Assembly (NCBI GenBank): GCA_025924495.1
Contig: JAICIG010000281.1
Span: forward strand, 1 to 10,456
Reading direction: 5' to 3'
Length of the DNA stretch: 10,456 bases
Source of the DNA: Pirellulales bacterium
Lineage (GTDB): Bacteria > Planctomycetota > Planctomycetia > Pirellulales > JAICIG01
Shown here: positions 1-6,659 of the stretch, in pieces
Layout of the letters: every line of letters begins with the position of its first letter
Position numbering within the stretch: position 1 is the first letter of the stretch
The notes under the pieces: generated by a model
What the model saw: the letters and a program-made list of their open reading frames with translations, nothing else
The model's database searches: none
Told to the model about the DNA's origin: nothing
Translations under genes and position numbers: made by a program

Positions 1-1
1 C

Positions 2-1660
2 GAAACAAACTGCGAGCCGGCATGCGCCGCTTTGTCAGTCGACGCTCGACGGCTGGCCTTCGCGGATGCCGAAGGCGACGTGGTCGTCATGGATCTGGAT
101 ACGACCAAAGTCAGATTTCGCGACCATGCGGCGGAGCGAACGGTGGCCATGGCTTTTTCGCCCGATGGCAATTTGTTGGCCGGGGTTACGGTGGGAGGCA
201 ATGCTCGCCTGTGGGACGTCGCGAGCGGAAACTCGATTTCCCGATTCGCCGTGGAAGCAGGAGCGGTGCAAACCATTGCGTTTTCCCCCGACGGTGAGCG
301 GCTGGCTGTCGCATCCTATGGGAATGAAGTGAAGCTTTGTCCTGTGGAGCGGCAAAAAGGCCAATCAGAAGACGTTGAGCCGATAACGATACGGGCTAGC
401 TCGCGCGTCACGGCATTTGCCTTTTTGCCTGAACGAACGGGACTCGTCATCGCGACATCCGACGGCAGGATCCGACTGCACGACCTGACGGACCATCGCA
501 AGCCGCAGGAAGTGGGAAGGCACGCGTTCGCCATCTGGTCGATCGCCTTCGATCGAAACGGCCGGCGCATGGCAGCCGGAAGCTGGGATGGAGCCATTCA
601 GCTTTGGGACACCGCGTCATGGATACTGTTGCAATCGATCAAGAAGCACGAAGAGTCCGTTGCCGCCATCGTCTTCGACGCCGACGGAGGGCTCATTTCG
701 TCCGGTTTGGACGGCCGATTGCTTTCTTGGCTTCCCGAAGTCCCCAGCATCAGTCCTATCGGAATGATCGCCGATCGCCAAGATTCGGTTTGGACGGCGG
801 TCTATGCGCCCGATGGGAAGCGACTGTTCGCGGGCGGGCGCGGTAATCGCTTCGAGTTATGGGATATCGAGAACACTAAGTTGCTCGTCACGCGAGCCGG
901 CCATCCCACGACGCGCTGCGCGGCCTACTCCGCGGACGGCGCGACTCTGGCTACGGGATCCGATGATGGGGCGATCTGCTTGTGCGATCCCAACACCGGC
1001 CAGACTCGCAGAACATTACTCCGGCATCCCGGAGCAGTCTCTGCCGTGCTCTTCGCGGATGAAGGCCGGACCCTGATCAGTGCTTGCGATGGCGGGGTGG
1101 TAAAAGCGTGGGACGCCGCAACGGGCCGAGAGCAAGCGAGTTGGCGCGAGCACGAGCAGCAAATCTACTGTGCGGCGATCTCGCCTGATGAAAAGTGGCT
1201 GCTCACGGGCGGCGGCAACTGGACGACTGGCGATCCGGGCGAGTTGCTCGTATGGGAGCGAAAGACCGGCCGCGCCCACGCACGCCTTGCGGGACATCGT
1301 TTGGCGGTGTGGGCCATCGTTTTCTCGCCCGACGGGAAGCGATTTTTCTCCAGCGATTCTTCGGGCGCGGTCAAGGTGTGGAACGCCGAATCGCTCAAAG
1401 AGGAACGCATCCTTCAACATTCCACCTGGGTGCGTCCCCTTGCGCTCTCCCCCGACGGTAAAACCTTGGCGGTCGGCCGAGGCGATGGCTCCGTGCGGCT
1501 CTGGGACACTGCGACCTGGTCGGAATACGCCTCGTGCGATGGCAATAAGAGCTTCGCATTCTGGCTGGAATACTCTTCGGACGGCAAGACGTTGGTCAGC
1601 GGGGGCAATGACGGAACACTTCGATTTTGGCGCCCAGAGGTCGGCCGGGCGCACCAATAG
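2..1660 (+). CDS. WD40-repeat beta-propeller protein, 5' end outside the window
   Basis: The reading frame is open to the left edge, so the gene is 5'-truncated; the TTG at 32 lies inside a WD40 blade and is not a credible start. The visible 552 residues are almost entirely WD40 repeats. Counting from the codon at 2, the WD-equivalent dipeptides fall near residues 30, 71, 113, 160, 202, 243, 287, 328, 370, 418, 460, 501 and 543, a spacing of about 41-48. Most blades carry the planctomycete-style F-S-P-D-G-x-x-L-A turn. Blade 10 has a short Gly-rich insertion (GGGNWTTGDPGE). Thirteen blades are visible, so one more upstream would give 14, enough for two seven-bladed propellers. WD40 proteins are scaffolds, so no reaction can be assigned. 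In Planctomycetota such C-terminal arrays are often fused to a kinase or a PSCyt1 haem domain; whether that applies here lies outside the window. Confidence 0.93.
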   Translation, partial: ETNCEPACAALSVDARRLAFADAEGDVVVMDLDTTKVRFRDHAAERTVAMAFSPDGNLLAGVTVGGNARLWDVASGNSISRFAVEAGAVQTIAFSPDGERLAVASYGNEVKLCPVERQKGQSEDVEPITIRASSRVTAFAFLPERTGLVIATSDGRIRLHDLTDHRKPQEVGRHAFAIWSIAFDRNGRRMAAGSWDGAIQLWDTASWILLQSIKKHEESVAAIVFDADGGLISSGLDGRLLSWLPEVPSISPIGMIADRQDSVWTAVYAPDGKRLFAGGRGNRFELWDIENTKLLVTRAGHPTTRCAAYSADGATLATGSDDGAICLCDPNTGQTRRTLLRHPGAVSAVLFADEGRTLISACDGGVVKAWDAATGREQASWREHEQQIYCAAISPDEKWLLTGGGNWTTGDPGELLVWERKTGRAHARLAGHRLAVWAIVFSPDGKRFFSSDSSGAVKVWNAESLKEERILQHSTWVRPLALSPDGKTLAVGRGDGSVRLWDTATWSEYASCDGNKSFAFWLEYSSDGKTLVSGGNDGTLRFWRPEVGRAHQ

Positions 1661-1704
1661 CAACGTCGTTGTGCGGCATCGGCCGAACCCGATTGGCGTT
1701 TCCT

Positions 1705-1959
1705 ATGAAAGTCGTCATTGGTCTCCTGCTGTGCGTCGCGGCGGCATACGGCTTTTGTGCTTGGTTCGGCGCGGACGAATCCCCAGAGAGTCGTTTCAGC
1801 GCAGTAGATCGCGGGCGTGGCTGGACGATCGTATCGCCGGCTCCCGCGCATCGACCTTATCGCGGCCCGATGCTGCCCGTACCCAAAATCAGGGGCACAG
1901 GAGAGTCGGCGCGCGGATACCGAGTCATTCAGCCGGACTTGTTACGAGAGACTCTTTGA
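1705..1959 (+). CDS. small membrane-anchored or secreted protein, unknown function
   Basis: This 84-codon frame starts at ATG 1705, 44 nt after the WD40 stop. The N-terminus is typical of a signal peptide or signal anchor: Lys2, then a hydrophobic run (VVIGLLLCVAAAYGFCAWF, residues 3-21), then a polar, Arg- and Pro-rich tail with no second membrane segment. The tail would therefore lie outside the cytoplasmic membrane. I recognise no family. There is no clear Shine-Dalgarno sequence before 1705, and an in-frame TTG at 1693 is no better. Codon use resembles the neighbouring genes. The gene ends CTT TGA C, and the +1 frame continues for 24 protein-like codons to a TAG at 2030-2032, so the product could be 84 or about 108 residues, or the locus could be a frameshifted gene. 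Confidence 0.45.
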   Translation: MKVVIGLLLCVAAAYGFCAWFGADESPESRFSAVDRGRGWTIVSPAPAHRPYRGPMLPVPKIRGTGESARGYRVIQPDLLRETL

Positions 1960-1985
1960 CAGGGACAATCACATGGCCAGATTAA
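1956..1985 (+). promoter_or_regulatory. candidate promoter for the hydrolase-amidase unit
   Basis: A perfect -35 hexamer TTGACA lies at 1956-1961. The best -10 candidate at suitable spacing is GATTAA (1980-1985, 18-nt spacer), which matches TATAAT at only three positions. If real, transcription would start near 1992 and leave a leader of about 90-140 nt before the hydrolase. The TTGACA overlaps the stop codon of the small upstream gene, so this is an alternative explanation for the CTTTGAC sequence there. Weak -10; sigma factor unknown. Confidence 0.25.
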
Positions 1986-2081
1986 AGGTAAGTGGGTTCC
2001 AGTATCAGTTCGTCATCGACGGCAATTACTAGGCGCGCAACCCGGCGAGCCACGTCCTGAATCGCGCCCCACAGAGAGCTT
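1960..2081 (+). other. spacer holding a 19-codon ORF with a good ribosome binding site
   Basis: This stretch contains ATG 1973 to TAG 2030-2032, preceded by AGGGA (1961-1965) at 7-nt spacing, a good Shine-Dalgarno arrangement. The 19-residue product ends GFQYQFVIDGNY. The same frame is open upstream through 1958, so these codons could instead be the +1-frame tail of the gene at 1705. The phrase YQFVIDG resembles the last strand of CBM48/AMPK-beta carbohydrate-binding modules, but the match is too short to count as homology. A leader peptide or a gene remnant are the other possibilities. Nothing else recognisable occurs between here and the hydrolase. Confidence 0.2.
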
Positions 2082-2129
2082 TTGGTTGGCCGGGAAAGGC
2101 AAGATTTACAGGGATCGCAGAGAGCCAAG

Positions 2130-2975
2130 GTGTATCCGACAAAAACGAAGCTGGCGCGTCTTGATCAGTTGACGGTCGAATTGCATGGCCGCAGGTATTC
2201 ACTTCCCTACTTCTACCGGGAAGGGGCCGGTGGTCCGGCGGTGCTGTTCGTCCACGGCTTGGGCGGGGCGAAGGAGAACTTTTACGCTGCGTTTCAGAGT
2301 CCAGCTTTGGCGGATTGCACGCTGGTCGCTTTTGACGAGCCAGGCACTGGCCTCGCTGAGTTCCATCCCGACGCCAGCCTCGACGTGTCGGCCCTGGCAG
2401 ACATCACGAACAGTGTCGCAGAGCGTTTGCTGCCACATCCGTACTTCCTGGTTGGCGCCAGCATGGGCGGTTTGATCACGCTGCTTCAGATTCGTCGCCA
2501 TGGCTTGGGCCGCATCGAGGGGTTGATCAGTTTGGAAGGGAATCTCGCTTCGGAAGACTGCATGTTCTCGCGGCGGGTCGTGCCGCACTCGCTTGAGTCG
2601 TTCAGTGCAGGCCCGTTTGAACAGATGGCCCAAGAACTTCGTTCTTCACGTTCAGCGGGAGATCAGCTCGTCGCGCACAACATGGCGATAAACGTCGACG
2701 TGCGCGCCTACCACGCCTACAGTTTCGAGACCGTGGCGGAGTCGGACTCGGGGCGCCTGCTTGAAGAGTTTCTTGCGCTGCAGACGCCGCGGCTCTTCCT
2801 TTACGGCGATGCAAACAGGCATTTGTCGTATTTGCCCCGACTTCGCAGCAGCAACGTCCAAGTGGGCGAGATTCCTTTTAGCGGGCACTTTTTGTTTTAT
2901 GACAATCCGGTCGCCACATTTCAGGCGATTGGGGAGTTCGTCCACGCGGTGGCAAGAACGGATGGTCGGTCATGA
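2130..2975 (+). CDS. alpha/beta hydrolase, cytoplasmic
   Basis: The protein has the full catalytic layout of the alpha/beta hydrolase fold (Abhydrolase_1/6 type). Numbered from GTG 2130, the oxyanion-hole motif HGLGG is at 42-46, a DEPGTG turn at 69-74, the nucleophile elbow GASMGG at 109-114 with Ser111, the acid Asp227 in LYGDAN, and His253 in FSGHF. The length of 281 residues is normal for the family. There is no signal peptide, so it should act in the cytoplasm as an esterase, lipase or related hydrolase on a substrate I cannot name. I prefer GTG 2130, which follows a purine-rich GCAGAGAG, over the TTG at 2082, whose extra 16 residues precede the fold and whose AGAGAG lies too close to the codon. 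It is followed after 106 nt by the amidase on the same strand, so the two may share a transcript. Confidence 0.88.
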   Translation: MYPTKTKLARLDQLTVELHGRRYSLPYFYREGAGGPAVLFVHGLGGAKENFYAAFQSPALADCTLVAFDEPGTGLAEFHPDASLDVSALADITNSVAERLLPHPYFLVGASMGGLITLLQIRRHGLGRIEGLISLEGNLASEDCMFSRRVVPHSLESFSAGPFEQMAQELRSSRSAGDQLVAHNMAINVDVRAYHAYSFETVAESDSGRLLEEFLALQTPRLFLYGDANRHLSYLPRLRSSNVQVGEIPFSGHFLFYDNPVATFQAIGEFVHAVARTDGRS

Positions 2976-3088
2976 CCGAGCCTCCGGCCATTGGCCCATT
3001 TCGCAGGCGGCCACAAGTTTCGATGCGAGGCTGGAGAGACTCAATGGCTGTGGCTCATTACGTCAGACCGAAGAGGCGACAATGCTGA
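2972..3088 (+). CDS. possible 38-codon bridging ORF between hydrolase and amidase
   Basis: An ATG at 2972 overlaps the hydrolase stop in the ATGA arrangement used for translational coupling. Its frame ends with TGA at 3086-3088, just after the amidase ATG at 3082. A ribosome could thus be handed from the hydrolase through this frame to the amidase start. The predicted 38-residue peptide is basic, Arg- and Pro-rich, and matches nothing I know. The Shine-Dalgarno sequence is weak. It may be a coupling leader rather than a functional protein, or chance. Confidence 0.2.
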   Translation: MTEPPAIGPFRRRPQVSMRGWRDSMAVAHYVRPKRRQC

Positions 3089-4851
3089 CTCGAAGAAAGG
3101 CCCTTTCCATTCTCGCGGCAACGGGAGCAGGGACGGCCGTTTTTCAACGGGCGTTGGCGGCGACCGCGGAAGGCGGTCCTGTTTCCTCACAAATGGTTGC
3201 CGATGCAGAATGGGTGGCGGGCATCAAGCTCACCGATCCGCAGCGGGAAGCGGTCGTCAATGCCCTCAAGTGGGCGCGCGAGGACTTGGAACATATTCGA
3301 GCGATCGAGTTCAATAATTCGCTGCTTCCGGGGCTTCGGTTCGTCCCGCTGGCCAGTCCCGCGGCGCTTCCCGATCCTCGCGGGTACCAGGTGAAGGCGC
3401 TTCCGACGCCCAGCCTCGATTCGGCCTCACGGCCCGACTCCGACGAGGATTTGGCGTTCAGTTCTATTCGGCAGCTCGGCAAGCTGCTGCGCGATCGAAA
3501 GATTTCGTCGGTCGAATTGACAAAGCTATATCTGGAGCGGCTGCGGCGTTACGACCCGCTGCTCAAATGTGTCGTGAACTGCATGGACGATCTGGCGCTA
3601 AAACAAGCGGAGCGCGCCGATCGGGAACTGCGGGCCAAAATCGATCGAGGACCGCTTCACGGAATCCCCTGGGGGCTCAAAGACATCATCTCCTATCCCG
3701 GCTATCCTACGACATGGGGCGTTGGGCAATTTCGCAACCGCGTGATCAACGTAAAGTCGGCCGTCGCCGAACGTCTGGAAAACGCCGGCGCCGTGCTCGT
3801 CGCGAAACTGGCCACGAATACGTTGGCCGGCGGATCGGTCCTCTGGTATCGCGGCATCACCCGCAATCCCTGGAACCCCCGCCAAGACGCAGCGGGGTCG
3901 TCGTCCGGATCGGCGGTGGCGGCCGCCGCCGGACTAGTCGGCTTTGCCATTGGCACCGAAACCACCGGAAGCCTCATCGGTCCTTCCATCGTCTGCGGCG
4001 CCGTCGGACTGAGACCAACGTACGGGCGCGTAAGCCGACACGGCTGCATGCAACTCTGTTGGTCGCTCGACAAGATTGGGCCGATCTGCCGCAACGCTGA
4101 CGACTGCGGTTTGGTTTTGGCCGCGATTCACGGCGCCGATCCGCGCGACGAGGCGTCGGTCGATCGGCCATACGTCTGGCCTTCATCGCGGGAGCTCTCC
4201 TCGATTCGAGTGGGGTACGTCGCAAAAGGGAGCGAAGACGAGGCGAACGAGGACCTGCGACTCCTGCGCGAGCTGGGCGTGAAACTGATCCCCGTCGAAC
4301 CGCCCGATTTGAAAGAAGGCTTCGGGCTGCCGGACAATGAACTCGCCGTAGGGCTCGTTGCCAGCGAGTCGGCCGCCGCGTTCGAAGACCTCACGCGTTG
4401 CGGAGAGCCCAAGGGTGTGAAAGGTTGGCCACGGTACTTGTTGCTTGGCCATTTTCTGTCGGCGGTCGACTATCTGAGATTGAATCGATTGCGGGCCATC
4501 CTCATGCAGCGATTTGATAAGATGATGCAGGCCGTTGATGTCTATCTTTGTGAGGAATGGGTTACGGGCGTGACTCCTGACGACAGATGGGATTGGTACA
4601 GCAACCTGACGGGGCATCCGACGATTGTGCTGCCGAAGAAGTTCGAAGCGAAGGACGGGTTCCTGTCGCCAAAACCGCAAATGATGATTGGCCGCGTTTA
4701 CGACGAGAGCACCCTGCTTGCGCTCGCCCAAGCTTGCCAGCGGGCGCTCGGGCTCACTCAACGTCCGCCGCTAGATCAATTCCTCAAGCAAAAGGATGAG
4801 ATCCTCGCGGGCGAAGAGTTCCCCGATGAAAACAAATACTACACCGATTAA
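3082..4851 (+). CDS. Tat-exported amidase (amidase signature family)
   Basis: This 589-residue protein is an amidase-signature enzyme, which hydrolyses amide bonds with a Ser-cisSer-Lys triad. Lys200 is in GLKD, the cis-Ser is Ser273 in AGSSSGSA, and the nucleophile Ser297 is in GTETTGS; the 24-residue Ser-to-Ser spacing equals that of FAAH (217/241). The N-terminus is a twin-arginine signal (TRRKAL, then a hydrophobic stretch to about Ala27), so it should be exported folded. Residues 30-120 are a helical linker; the amidase core runs from about 125 to 560. The family Gly-rich loop is altered: Ala271 and Ser275 where Gly is usual, and Thr295 in place of the first Gly of GGS. Start ATG 3082 has GAGG 7 nt upstream and places the Tat signal first; the frame is open further upstream, but that would bury the signal. 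Substrate unknown; a GatA role is unlikely given the export signal and absence of gatB/gatC here. Confidence 0.92.
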   Translation: MLTRRKALSILAATGAGTAVFQRALAATAEGGPVSSQMVADAEWVAGIKLTDPQREAVVNALKWAREDLEHIRAIEFNNSLLPGLRFVPLASPAALPDPRGYQVKALPTPSLDSASRPDSDEDLAFSSIRQLGKLLRDRKISSVELTKLYLERLRRYDPLLKCVVNCMDDLALKQAERADRELRAKIDRGPLHGIPWGLKDIISYPGYPTTWGVGQFRNRVINVKSAVAERLENAGAVLVAKLATNTLAGGSVLWYRGITRNPWNPRQDAAGSSSGSAVAAAAGLVGFAIGTETTGSLIGPSIVCGAVGLRPTYGRVSRHGCMQLCWSLDKIGPICRNADDCGLVLAAIHGADPRDEASVDRPYVWPSSRELSSIRVGYVAKGSEDEANEDLRLLRELGVKLIPVEPPDLKEGFGLPDNELAVGLVASESAAAFEDLTRCGEPKGVKGWPRYLLLGHFLSAVDYLRLNRLRAILMQRFDKMMQAVDVYLCEEWVTGVTPDDRWDWYSNLTGHPTIVLPKKFEAKDGFLSPKPQMMIGRVYDESTLLALAQACQRALGLTQRPPLDQFLKQKDEILAGEEFPDENKYYTD

Positions 4852-5161
4852 GGCCTACCGGAGAACCACAGCAGCTCGTAGCGTGCAGATTGGCTGAGCG
4901 GCTCGCACTATAGAAAGACACGTTCTTACCGGCCTGACGATGACTAACCTGAGCGATATTCTCGCTCGGCATGGAACACGGGCCGAACTTTCTGCGGTCA
5001 CGACTCGAAGTTTACGGTTGCTGAGCGGCGGAGGACTGCGTGCGGATGGCTGCGGTATGCGAAACTCGTCTACCGTTACTTCTGCCTGGTTCTTCCAGGA
5101 GCGCAGGATGGCGAGTTGCGACTCGACCTCGGCGGTTCGTTTGCGAGGTTGCAGGAGCCCG
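4852..5161. other. convergent intergenic region without a supported gene
   Basis: These 310 bases separate the 3' ends of the amidase (plus) and DUF1501 (minus) genes. They hold a hairpin at 4949-4969, small inverted repeats at 5086-5100 (CCTGG-TTCTT-CCAGG) and near 5113 (CGAGT-TGCG-ACTCG), and on the minus strand a startless open frame ending at TAG 4855-4857 whose 5' half looks coding-like. I see no RNA gene, repeat element or complete gene with a start and ribosome binding site. Confidence 0.6.
4949..4969. terminator. hairpin between convergent genes, possible terminator without U-tract
   Basis: CTGAGCGA and TCGCTCGG can pair around the 5-nt loop TATTC, giving an 8-bp stem with one G-U wobble. 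It lies about 100 nt past the amidase stop and 190 nt past the DUF1501 stop. Neither strand has a T-run after the stem, so it is not a classical intrinsic terminator. Its position suggests a bidirectional transcript-end structure, but this is inferred. Confidence 0.3.
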
Positions 5162-6637
5162 TCACGCCAGAATCCGCTCGATCACTTGCCCATAGTCGAC
5201 GTCCAGCCGCTTGCGGCCGGGAATGTCGAGACGGCGCGGGTCAAGGCCGAGCAGATGGAGGACGGTGGCGTGGATGTCGGTGACGTAGTGCGGGTCGTCG
5301 GCCGCGTGGAAGCCCAGTTCGTCGGTCGAGCCGTGAATGTAGCCGCGCTTGATGCCGGCGCCGGCCAGCCAGACGGTGAAACCGTGCGGGTGATGGTCGC
5401 GACCGGTCTTGGCGGCGCCTTGAATCTCCATGCCAGGCGTGCGGCCGAACTCGGTGCAAAAGACGACCAACGTATCGTCCCACATGCCGCGCCGCTTGAG
5501 ATCGCGCAAGAGCGCGGCCACCGGCTGATCGATTTCGCCGCAGAGCTTCGAATGCAGCTTTTGCAATTCGGTGTGCGAATCCCAGGCGCCATAACTCGAT
5601 AGATATACGAGCGAGAACCGCACGCCGCGCTCGGCCAGCCGACGCGCGGCCAGCAGCCGGCGGCCCGCCGCTTCGGTCGCGGGGGCGTTGATGCCGTACA
5701 GCCGTAACGTTTCTTCGGTTTCATCGCTGAACCGCAAGGCCTCGGGCGCCGCCATCTGCATGCGGAAGGCCAGCTCATACGAGCGAATCCGCGCGGCCAA
5801 TTGTTCGTCTTCGGGATACTCGACGGCGCTGAGCCGATTCAAGCGGTCAATGGCGTCGAACTCGTTGCGCTGCTCGTCAGCCAGCACGTCGGCGGGCCGC
5901 CGGCCGTACGGCAAGGGGTTTTCAGGGTCGACCGAGAGATTGATGCCCGCATATTGCGGCCCCAAGTAATCGCCGGCGTAATTCTCGCGTACGCGCGGAT
6001 CGACAATATTGCCCAGCGCGACGAACTGCGGCAGGTTCTCGTTCAGGCTGCCCAGTCCGTAGCTGATCCAGGCGCCGAGCGATGGCTGCTTTTCATCGAG
6101 GCGGTGGCGGCCATGGTGGAACTGCTGCTCGGCGGCATGATCGTTGTCGGTGGTGTACATCGACCGGATGAAGGAGATATCGTCGACGCATTGGGAAAGT
6201 TGCGGCAGCCAGTCGGAGACTTCGATGCCCAACTCGCCCCGCTTCTGATAACCGACCTGCAGCGGAAAGATCGTCGGGTACGTGACGCGCTTCATGCCGA
6301 CGACCGACCGCGAGCGCTGTTCGTAATGCGGGTTCAAGAAGGGATTGGGGAACGGCGATTCTTCGTACGTCTTGCCGGCATACTTGTTCAGCGCGGGCTT
6401 CGGATCGAACGTTTCCAAATGGCTATAGCCGCCGGATAGGAAGATCCAGATCACGTTCTTCGCCTTCGGCGCAAAATGGGGCGCGCCCGTCGGCGCCGCC
6501 GGCACGTCCGCAGCGCGGGCGATTGCCTCGCGGCTGAGCATCGAGCCCAAAGCCAAACCGGTAGCGCCCAGCCCCAGGTCGGCCAGGAAGGTGCGTCGGG
6601 CAATGCGACCGCAAGGCGGCCCGCTCGATCTGGTCAT
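5162..6637 (-). CDS. DUF1501 protein with Tat signal, second gene of haem-protein operon
   Basis: This 491-residue protein is a full-length DUF1501 family member (PF07394, related in fold to the sulfatase/alkaline phosphatase superfamily). The N-terminus has a twin-arginine signal: ARRTFLADLG at 13-22, then a hydrophobic stretch to about 37. Family hallmarks follow in order: WIFLSGGYSHLETFDPKP at 64-81, WDSH at 352-355, TEFGRTPG at 395-402, GRDHHPHGF at 412-420 and DIHATVLHLLGLD at 454-466, with many His and Asp residues suited to metal binding. The enzyme activity is not established; export across the cytoplasmic membrane is inferred from the signal. ATG 6637 is preceded by AGAGGGA at 8-nt spacing and lies 22 nt after the stop of the PSCyt1-DUF1549-DUF1553 gene. 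That gene order and spacing are the standard planctomycete arrangement and imply co-transcription and a shared role. Confidence 0.95.
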   Translation of the reverse strand: MTRSSGPPCGRIARRTFLADLGLGATGLALGSMLSREAIARAADVPAAPTGAPHFAPKAKNVIWIFLSGGYSHLETFDPKPALNKYAGKTYEESPFPNPFLNPHYEQRSRSVVGMKRVTYPTIFPLQVGYQKRGELGIEVSDWLPQLSQCVDDISFIRSMYTTDNDHAAEQQFHHGRHRLDEKQPSLGAWISYGLGSLNENLPQFVALGNIVDPRVRENYAGDYLGPQYAGINLSVDPENPLPYGRRPADVLADEQRNEFDAIDRLNRLSAVEYPEDEQLAARIRSYELAFRMQMAAPEALRFSDETEETLRLYGINAPATEAAGRRLLAARRLAERGVRFSLVYLSSYGAWDSHTELQKLHSKLCGEIDQPVAALLRDLKRRGMWDDTLVVFCTEFGRTPGMEIQGAAKTGRDHHPHGFTVWLAGAGIKRGYIHGSTDELGFHAADDPHYVTDIHATVLHLLGLDPRRLDIPGRKRLDVDYGQVIERILA

Positions 6638-6659
6638 GATGCAATTCCCTCTTACGATG

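Noticed and set aside
1016..1663. Minus-strand ORF of 215 codons opposite the WD40 gene
   Set aside because: Shadow of an unambiguous WD40-repeat array; no independent evidence of coding.
2761..3081. In-frame upstream extension of the amidase from 2761
   Set aside because: It overlaps the hydrolase coding region, buries the Tat signal about 107 residues inside the protein, and lacks the GAGG ribosome binding site present before ATG 3082.
4784..4972. Minus-strand ORF of 62 codons across the amidase 3' end
   Set aside because: Overlaps the amidase C-terminus on the opposite strand, is Cys/Ser-rich and of unlikely composition, and has no ribosome binding site.
4940..5602. Plus-strand ORF of 220 codons starting in the convergent gap
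   Set aside because: Two thirds of it is antisense to DUF1501; the 70 codons in the gap show no recognisable motif and there is no good ribosome binding site.
5801..6439. Plus-strand ORF of 212 codons antisense to the DUF1501 gene
   Set aside because: Lies wholly opposite a clear DUF1501 gene with conserved motifs; long antisense frames are expected at this G+C, and the product matches no family.
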